A DNA stretch of 15,189 nucleotides, from assembly GCA_039024635.1 (NCBI GenBank), contig JBCCQA010000051.1:1-15189 (forward strand). Reading direction: 5' to 3'. Every line of letters starts with the position of its first letter. Positions within the stretch are counted from its first letter, which is position 1. A model generated the notes under the pieces. That model was not told the origin of the DNA, did no database searches, and saw only the letters and a list, made by a program, of their open reading frames with translations. Source of the DNA: Kuafuiihalomonas sp039024635. Its GTDB lineage: Bacteria > Myxococcota > Kuafuiibacteriia > Kuafuiibacteriales > Kuafuiibacteriaceae. Both the position numbers and the translations under genes were made by a program. Positions 1-6,760 of this stretch are shown here, one piece after another.

Positions 1-307
1 AGAAGGCCGAGATGTTGGCCTGGCCGCAGATTTCGATGTTCGCATTGGGCAGGAACTCGACCGGGGCGTTGAACTGGCTCGTGTTGGACACCTCGATGAT
101 GCGCGTGGCCTCGGTGTTCACAACGACGTTGCCGAAGTCGAAGTCGGTCGGCGCGACCGTCACGCTGCCGGGTGGCGGGGGCCCGGACGGGGGGGGCTCC
201 GGACCCAGGTCGGTGCCAGGCTCGGCATCCGCATCCTCGGTCTCACACCCGCCCAACACGGCCACGAGGCCCAAACAAAGGATCCTGACGCTTACTTCGA
301 TTTTCAT
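1..307 (-). CDS. N-terminus of a choice-of-anchor D lipoprotein (paralog A), cut by the window edge
   Basis: I read this as the start of a fifth family member; 102 codons are visible and the frame is open at base 1. The ATG at 305-307 has a good ribosome site, GGGAGAG, about 3 bases upstream. The first 21 residues form a lipoprotein signal peptide (basic start, hydrophobic core) ending in the lipobox LGGC, so Cys21 would be lipidated. An acidic stretch and a proline-rich linker (PEPPPSGPPPPG, about residues 38-49) follow, then an Ig-like domain with DFDFGNVVVN and PNANIEICGQANISAF. That domain aligns with the second Ig-like domain of the gene at 9711-12710, not the first, so the first domain is missing here. 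A run of eight G on the plus strand (189-196) encodes part of the linker. Function beyond surface anchoring is not visible, because the VWA region would lie outside the window. Confidence 0.85.
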   Translation of the reverse strand, partial: MKIEVSVRILCLGLVAVLGGCETEDADAEPGTDLGPEPPPSGPPPPGSVTVAPTDFDFGNVVVNTEATRIIEVSNTSQFNAPVEFLPNANIEICGQANISAF

Positions 308-496
308 GGTCTCTCCCGCGCCCTGAGTCTGACTTCCATTCTATCCTGTCCAAGGGCGGCTGGGTCTGGGCTTTCGCAGCCCGGACAGGGATGTCAGGGT
401 CCCCTCATCAGGCCAGGCACATGCGGGGTCGGACCGTGGTGAGGCGACCAACGTCTCGACGACACCGAGTTCACGTCACCCTCTAAGACAGAACGG
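308..496. other. Intergenic gap with a compound hairpin
   Basis: No gene is seen in these 189 bases. On the minus-strand RNA an outer 7-bp stem pairs 383-389 with 345-351 (CCTGTCC / GGACAGG) and encloses an inner perfect 5-bp stem, 368-372 with 378-382. No U-run follows, so it is not a classic terminator. It could end the upstream gene's transcript in a factor-dependent way or sit in the promoter region of paralog A. A -10-like TAGAAT lies on the minus strand at 338-343, but no convincing -35 box is found. Confidence 0.35.
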
Positions 497-3460
497 TCAT
501 CTCGTCGACGGGCAAAGGGGACGATAGTCCACGTCGAGACGTTCCCCGACCCGTGGCGCCGAGGTTGGCGTGAAACGAATGCGGTTGGACGCCGAGTCGT
601 AGCTCCACTCCGCACCCGAGCCTACGAAGGGGCTCTTCTGAACGAGACCGTCGATGGCGACCTCCATGGAGCTGGGCTCGGCCGGCGTCGAGAGCTCAAA
701 GCTGGTGCGGCCGAGAATGAGCTGCTCCATGATGAGCCGAATCGCTTCCTCGTACCCAATCTGAACTCCGTTCGAGTCCAACTCGCCCACGGACGTGAAG
801 GATAGCCCACCCAAGGCTTCGACGAGGTCCTGAATGCGCGGCGCTGGACTCGCCGCGCTCGTACCGAATCGCTGCCCTGAGAATCCGACCACCGACAGGA
901 GGTTTGCACCTCCCGCGTCCCAGCGTAGAAAGTCCTCATAGAATCGGATCGTGCCCGGGCTTTGCTCGTTCTCGTCCGTCATCAGGACGACCAACAGCGG
1001 GACGCCGGGTCGTCGAAAGCCCGCGTTTTGCTGGAAACGAAGTGGACCGCTGAGCCCACCGTAGAGGGCGCCGAATACCCGCTCCGAACCTCCATCGCCT
1101 CGGTTCTCCAGCATGTCTTGAAGAGCGTCAACTTGGTCGCCTTCATAACTCGGGTCCAGAATGCGTGTGTTCGACGTAGCACTCACGGCTCGAAACGGGC
1201 CGTCGGTCAGACCTCGTTCGGTGTTGGTCACGGCGATTCGGTAGTCGATGCCGGAGTCGTCGAAGCCCTTGAGCCATTGTTGAGCCCGTTCGGCCATATA
1301 GGTGGGCCCCAACCAAGGGCTGTCGTCGACGACGAAGAGCAGGTCGAGGGCATCGACCTTGGGCGTATAGACTTCAGCGACTCGCTCACTGCCTTCGGGC
1401 AGGCGTTCGCCTCGGAGGGGAACCACGAGGCGTCGTCGCTGCCCTGGGCGATCGAGCTCATCTTCGAATTCGAGCTCGAGCCGACCCGCGAAGCGGCCCT
1501 CTCCAGGAGGATCAAAGCCAAGCTGCAGGTCGACGCTCCCGAACTCCTCCATCTCCAGTGGAAGCTCTGGAACCTCCAGGTCGAAGCTTCTTCCGACCGC
1601 AGCGGCCGAGACGATCTGGGTCGTGTTTAGCGCGACATCCGAGTCGTCTCCCCCGAAATGGACGCGAAGGGTCTGCTTGACCCGGCCGCAGATCGTCCGA
1701 GACTTCCCAAAGTCGAGCACGGATGGACCGTGGTGGGCAGAGCTCGTCGTGCCCCGACCTTGGAGGCTGATTCGGCGTTCAGGGCGCTGAGAATCCGAGA
1801 CCGCGACGATCAGTGCGCCGGCCGAGGGGCCCTCTTCACGGGGCCGAAAGCGGAGGCCGAGAACGACGCCCTCCTGAGGCGGGACCCGGAGGCCCTCGGG
1901 CGTGCCGGGCGCGAGCTCGAAACCCGAGCCCTCGAACTCCAGGGGTGTGAGTAGGCAGGGATTGGTGCCCAGGTTCTCGACGCGGAGCTCCAGGACCCCG
2001 ACGCGGTCCAGGAGAACGTCACCGAAGTCGAGGCCTCCCGGTTCGGCGAGTAGGCAGGGAGGCAGGACCTCTGCCTCGGCTCGAAGGACGACCAGCCGCT
2101 CGGGCTAGTCTCGGTCGTTGCTGGGTATCCGAATCGTGCCGTCCAGCCGACCAGTCTGGTCGGGAATAAGCTCGACGTTTATGGTCGTTGCCTCGCCCGG
2201 AGGAACACGACGGGCGCCGTCGTCGATGACAAAGAACCCGGGGCCTTTGATCTGCAGCTCGGCGGTGAAGAGATCGTCGACACCTTCATTCCGGATGCGA
2301 AGTGTTCGCCGGGTCGACACACCCAGGGCCACCGGCCCAAAGTTCAGGGCCGGCGGGTCGAGGGAGATGTTCGCGCCGCCCCCCCGGCCTTCGAGGGGGA
2401 CTTCGAGGAATTGAGCTTCGCCTCCGGGCAGCGCGTACTCTACCCGGACGATGGCTTTCTGATCGCTGAAGTCTTCCGGACAAAACTCGACGTTGAAGCT
2501 CGTGCCACCGTCGTTGGGAGATAGGATTCTAGGCTCTCGCTCCGGGATCCGAAAGCGCTCGCTCTCGACTCGTACGAGGCCCAGAAGGGCGACAGGGCGC
2601 TGGGAAGCTGCCGCGCAGTGCAGAGGTTCGACCAAGCAAGCCCCCGGGTTCACTGCGCCGAAGCTCAGAGAGGTGGGCGTGCAGCTCAGCGCGGAGTCCA
2701 CCGCCTCTCCTCGGGCACCGAGCCTGTAGCGGCAGCCTTCATCGCAGGCCTGGAACTCCAGCCGAACAGCTTCGCCAAGGTCGCCTGGCTGAGGAGCGTA
2801 GAGCATTTCCAGGCTCAGCTTGGACCGAGGCGGCAGGGTGAGACTCTTGCGGCGCACGAAGTCTGGATCGGGCGGGACCAGGCAAAAGGGGAACAGCTGG
2901 CCCGGTCCGCAGAAGTCGAGGCCTTCTCGGCGACTGAGGGTCAGGGTCTGGGGACTGGCGCCATCGTTGCGGAGCTCGAATCGTAGGCGCTTGACCGTCC
3001 CTACTAGCACCGGGCCGAAGTCGATGTCGGAAGGAGACAGGGAGAGGGGACGCTCTATCCCCTCGACCGTGATGGGAACAGCGATTTCTCGTTGGTCCCT
3101 CCCCCGCCCGATCCGGAATACAACCGTCGAGTTGCTACGCCCAAGGCGCTGAGGGCTGAGGCTAAGGGTCAGACCAAGGACGTCGTCGGGGAGAAGTTCG
3201 GCCCGGACGGACTCCATCTCCACCACCTCGGGGTCGAATTCAGAGGCGGCGAGGGGTCCGAAGAGATCGGCTGTCGCCCCGCCTTCGTTACGAAGAACCA
3301 AGGTTAAAGACCGCCGTTCTCCCAACACAATCCGTCCCCCGTCGACGAAGCTGGGCTCCACTCGGACCAAGGGGCCAAAAGACTGCAGCGCGACGTCTTC
3401 GCCGCAGCCGGTGGCGAAGATCCCACACAGGAGAAGCGCAAAGAGCTTGCTCGGCGCCAT
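497..3460 (-). pseudogene. VWA / choice-of-anchor D surface lipoprotein (paralog C/B), interrupted by an in-frame TAG
   Basis: One reading frame encodes 987 positions with a single TAG at codon 452, so the ATG at 3460 yields only 451 residues as written. The ATG is preferred over the TTG just before it. The signal peptide ends in lipobox ATGC (Cys19). Ig-like domains follow with signature motifs near residues 148 (DIDFGPVLVG), 267 (LSFGAVNPG) and 374 (ALNFGPVALG). After the stop the same frame continues with two more (GLDFGDVLLD, VLDFGKSRTICG), then a VWA domain from about position 706 and the C-terminal beta domain ending DYRPLCPSTR. The VWA MIDAS reads DDSPW instead of DDSGS, losing the second serine, though MTDE is kept. 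The two cysteines found in the VWA of the sibling genes are also absent. The GTG at 1720 is not a credible separate start, because homologous sequence runs through it. The upstream neighbour ends 71 bases before with no terminator seen, so co-transcription is likely. It is a decaying gene, a stop-codon readthrough case, or a sequencing error. Confidence 0.85.
2105..2107 (-). other. In-frame TAG stop inside paralog C/B
   Basis: The protein reads SNDRD, then TAG, then PERLVVLRAEA. The equivalent site in the 3532-6452 paralog reads SNDQDEALREVVLRGEG, so the stop stands exactly where a conserved Glu is expected. A single GAG to TAG change would explain it. There is no frame change: the frame is open for more than 1,300 bases before it and 1,600 bases after it. 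Confidence 0.9.
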
Positions 3461-3531
3461 CAACGTTGAGTGTCTTCAGGACACTGGATCCGTCGCAGAA
3501 AGCGTTCTGTGTTCTCGAAAGCCTAGAACGA
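3461..3531. other. Short spacer between two paralogs
   Basis: These 71 bases separate the TGA of paralog E/D from the ATG of paralog C/B. No promoter, U-tract or strong Shine-Dalgarno is visible. A small inverted repeat (GTGTC / GACAC, roughly 3471-3485) is present. The minus-strand octamer GACACTCA (3467-3474) just before the ATG is also found just before the start of paralog E/D. Confidence 0.4.
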
Positions 3532-6452
3532 TCACTGCTCCTCGCAGATGGCCTCGTATCGCACTTCGACCATTTCGCCGCGACGCGGCGCGGAGAAGGC
3601 GGGGAAGAGGATCCGCTGCGTTCCGCTGTCGAAGCTCCACGCTCGAGGGCCAGGCTCGCCGGGGCCCCGTAGGCGCTCGTCCTCGACGAAGACCTCCAGG
3701 GAGCTGGGTTGGGGCCGCTGGCTCAGGGCCACGGAACTCAGCCGAGCAATGAGGTCTTCGACGAGTCGATCCATGTTGTCATGGAAGTCCGCGTCGCAGA
3801 GACGTCCACGGGAGAAGCGAAAGCGGCGCCCGAAGTCTCCCAATCGAGGTGCTGCCTCAGCACAGCTGCTACCTTGGTCTCCGCCGTCGATAGGGTAGAC
3901 GGCGAGCTGGTTCAGGTCTTCAGTCATCGAGGTGAAGAAGCGTGCGAAGAAGTCGACCGGTGCCTGGGACTGCTCTCGTTCGTCTGTCACGGGCACCATG
4001 AGAAGGTCGGCGTGTGGGCGGCGGAAACCGGCGTTGGTTGTTTCGACTAGTTGCGAACCCAAGGCGGCATACGTGGCGTCGAGAACGATCTCGGAACCTC
4101 CTCTTCCTCCGACGCTGCTCATTTCTCGAAAGGCATGTACTGGGTCGACGGTGAGCTCAGGGTTCAGGAAGTGTCGACCGGTCGATGAGACGAGCTTGAA
4201 GGGGCCAGCTGAGCTTCCCCTCTCCGTAGACGTCACTGCGATGTGATAGTCGACGCCAAGCCGCTGGAGCCCGCCGATCAGGATTTCGGCTTGCTGGCTC
4301 ACCCTCTGGCCCATGTACGAACTGCTGTCATCGATGATGAACAGAAGGTCGAGCGTCTCGCTAAGGTGGAAGTAGTCGGCCTGAGGTGCTTCGCCTACGT
4401 AGGCTTGGACCGGGACGACGATGTCCGCACTGTGGCCGCCGATGCCGATGAACGAGAGTACGAGGTCTTCCGTCAAGGCGCCTGCTTGCGGAACCACGAC
4501 GTCCACCCGGGTCTGCAGCGAGCGGCGATGAGGCAGCTGTATGGGCGGGAGGATTGATGTTCTTACCAAGGGCGTGCTGGTTCTTAGCTGCTGCAGCTCG
4601 GCTCCGTTGTGACCCCTCGTGTCCGCGGGCAAGAACTCCCCGGCTGAGTTCCCTGCTTGGATGAACAGATCTCTTGCGACATGCCCACACCCAGGCCCTC
4701 TTCTTCCGAAGTCCAACTGTCGAGGGACGACCCGGGGCAGATGGCGCTGGCCTCGTCCTCGAAGCTTAATGGCCCGGCGCGGGTCGGCCAGGTTCGACAG
4801 CCCCAGGGTCAGCATCGCCTCGAAGGCACCCTCCTCCGGGGGCGTGAACTCGAGGCCGATGATCTCGTCGGTCTGGGGTGGCAGCACCCGCTGAGGGCGT
4901 TCGCCATCGGCGAGTCGGAAGGGGCCAGGCGGGAGCTGGACGTCCACCAGGCAGGCGCTTGGGCCCTCGATGTTGGAGAGTTTCAGGCCCAGGCGCAGGC
5001 TTCGGCCGGGCTCGACGTCGCCGAAGTACAGAGACCGGTCAGGGACCTTGGCCGGGCAGGGGGGGGGAAGTTTCTGCCCTCGCCCCGCAGAACGACCTCG
5101 CGAAGCGCTTCGTCCTGGTCGTTGCTGGTCAGGAGGAGACGGCCCTCCAAGGGACCCTCTCGAAGGGGCTCGAAGATGAGCTCGATCTCGGCCACCTCTC
5201 CCGGTTCCAAAATCTGAGCCCCCGGGTCTCGGGAGCGGAAGCCTTCCCCGCTCAACAAGAGCTCGTCGACGACCAGTGGCGCGATGCCGTCGTTTCGAAG
5301 CTGAAGTGTGCGGGTCACCGGGATGCCGATCGCCCCCAAGCCCCAATCGACGCCGAGGGGGAGACCGATGTCGGGACCCCCGCCTCGTCCGAGGAGCGCG
5401 ACTGGCACGGAGGCTTCGCCGAGCTCCGAGGTGGCGTACGCTATGCGGACCTCGGCCTCCGCATCTCCCAAGGTCTTCGGACAGAAGTCGACGAAGAGCT
5501 GAGCGTCCTGACCGGGGCTGAGGGTTAGGGGACGAAAGCCAGGGTGAAAGACGAAGGAGCCGTCCACACCTGAGAGCTCCCCGCCCAGCACCGCGACCGC
5601 CCGCTCGGACGCGGCCCGACAGCTCAGACTACGGGGCACGCAGGCACCAGGGTTCACTGCGCCAAAGCGAAGGGTAGTAGCGTCACAGCTCAAGAGGCCT
5701 TTCCGGCCGGTCCCCAGTAGGGCGACCTCGAGCCTGGGCGCGCCGTCGAGCGCGGCCTCCAGAGCGAGCCGAGCCCGCTCCACCGCGCCGTCGGCGCTGG
5801 GGCTGTAGCGTACCCGGAGGATCCGAATGGACTGGCTGGGCAGGACAAGCCTTCGGCGGGTGTCGAAGTCGGGGCTGGGGGGTTCGAGGCAGAAGGGTAC
5901 GCGAAGCGAAGGCTGGCAGACCTCGAGACCGGTTCCTTTCTGCAGGGTCAAAGTCTCGACCTGATCGCCCCGGTTGTGCAGACGGAGCTCGAGAGTCCGA
6001 CTCCCGCCGAGGGCCACGGAACCAAAGTCTAGTCCTGAGGGGGTCAAGGCGAGAGGGAGCTCGATGCCCCGGCCTCGGAGCGCGACCGCCATTTTACGAA
6101 GCTCTGCCCCGTCCCGGACTCTGACGAGCAAGCGGGCCGCCAGCGGCTCGGGCACGAGGGGGGAGAAACCAATCGGAACCTGTTGAAGCTCACCGGGTCG
6201 GAGGCGGAGATCGCGCTCACCGATGGTGAGGGCGCCGAAGGGCTGACCGGGCAAGAGGTTCAGTGCCAGCTCGCGCGCACCGGGATTCCGAAGCTGCACG
6301 AATTGGACGGCTTCACGTCCGATGACCACTTCGCCGAAGTTCAGACTCGGGGTGTCGACGACTTGGGCGACGTCGACGCCCAGTGCGGTCGAGACCTCAT
6401 CATCCGAACACGCACCCAAGGTCAGCGCCCGGACCAGGAAGAGCCTTCGCAT
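3532..6452 (-). pseudogene. VWA / choice-of-anchor D surface lipoprotein (paralog E/D), frameshifted at a C9 run
   Basis: Two overlapping frames together make one full-length family member of about 970 residues. The upstream half (6452 to about 5067) starts at an ATG preceded by AGGGGA. An earlier ATG at 6590 would bury the signal peptide, so I reject it. The signal peptide is MRRLFLVRALTLGAC with lipobox LGAC (Cys15). Ig-like signatures follow near residues 39 (SLNFGEVVIG), 143 (LDFGSVALGG), 263 (LRFGAVNPG) and 370 (VDWGLGAIG). After RGEGRNFPPP the frame is lost and would end after 24 unrelated residues. The homologous sequence resumes in another frame at CPAKVPDRSLYFGDV (from 5058) and runs 508 residues. 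It carries two more Ig-like domains, a VWA with intact MIDAS DDSSS and VTDE, paired VWA cysteines, and the C-terminal domain ending EAICEEQ. The break coincides with nine Cs. It is a pseudogene, a phase-variable gene, or a homopolymer sequencing error. Confidence 0.88.
5059..5067 (-). repeat. C9 homopolymer at the frameshift
   Basis: The minus strand reads CTT, nine C, then TGCCCGGCC. Sibling genes have LPPC or LPAC at this place. Seven Cs would give FPPC and ten would give FPPPC, both restoring the family frame; nine does not. The tract lies between the fourth and fifth Ig-like domains. Confidence 0.85.
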
Positions 6453-6760
6453 CTCGTCCCCTGAGTGTCCTGGGACGCCGGAATCCGTCGTCAAAGATCC
6501 CGCGCTCAAGGAAAGTGGCTTGGAGTCCCAGCCGACATCGCTACTGCAGCCGGAACTAGTAAAGACGAAAAGCAAGTGCGCCGGCGTCAAATGAGGTCAG
6601 ACGACGGTCTCTCAGCGCTCAAGACTCGATGCAGAACGAGACGGCATAGCCGCGGGCTGATGAAGACTGCTACACGAAGGGGGCAGCCGGAACGGAAGCT
6701 GAGTACCCAGCAATGATGCATAACCAATCGGTCATATCCACCTACCCCCTTCGGTTCATC
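6453..6760. other. Intergenic region upstream of paralog E/D
   Basis: These 308 bases lie between the end of the gene at 6761 and the start of paralog E/D. No convincing ORF is present. The promoter for the E/D-C/B pair should lie here; a minus-strand TTGACG near 6590 is followed by TTTACT, but the 21-base spacing is too long to trust. A weak 6-bp hairpin (ATGACC / GGTTAT, 6720-6735) lies beyond the stop of the gene at 6761 and has no U-run. Confidence 0.4.

Noticed and set aside
962..1630. 222-codon plus-strand ORF opposite paralog C/B
   Set aside because: It is an antisense shadow of the conserved VWA coding frame with no recognisable domain.
497..1720. Independent gene starting at GTG 1720
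   Set aside because: The frame stays open upstream to 2107 with clear family homology (for example GLDFGDVLLD), so 1720 is an internal valine codon.
5068..5346. N-terminal part of a separate gene starting near 5346
   Set aside because: This stretch overlaps the better-supported frame of paralog E/D, reads as low-complexity RGGS-rich sequence, and only becomes family-like after the C9 run.
6453..6590. Upstream start of paralog E/D at 6590
   Set aside because: It would add 46 residues before an otherwise perfect lipoprotein signal peptide; ATG 6452 has a ribosome site.
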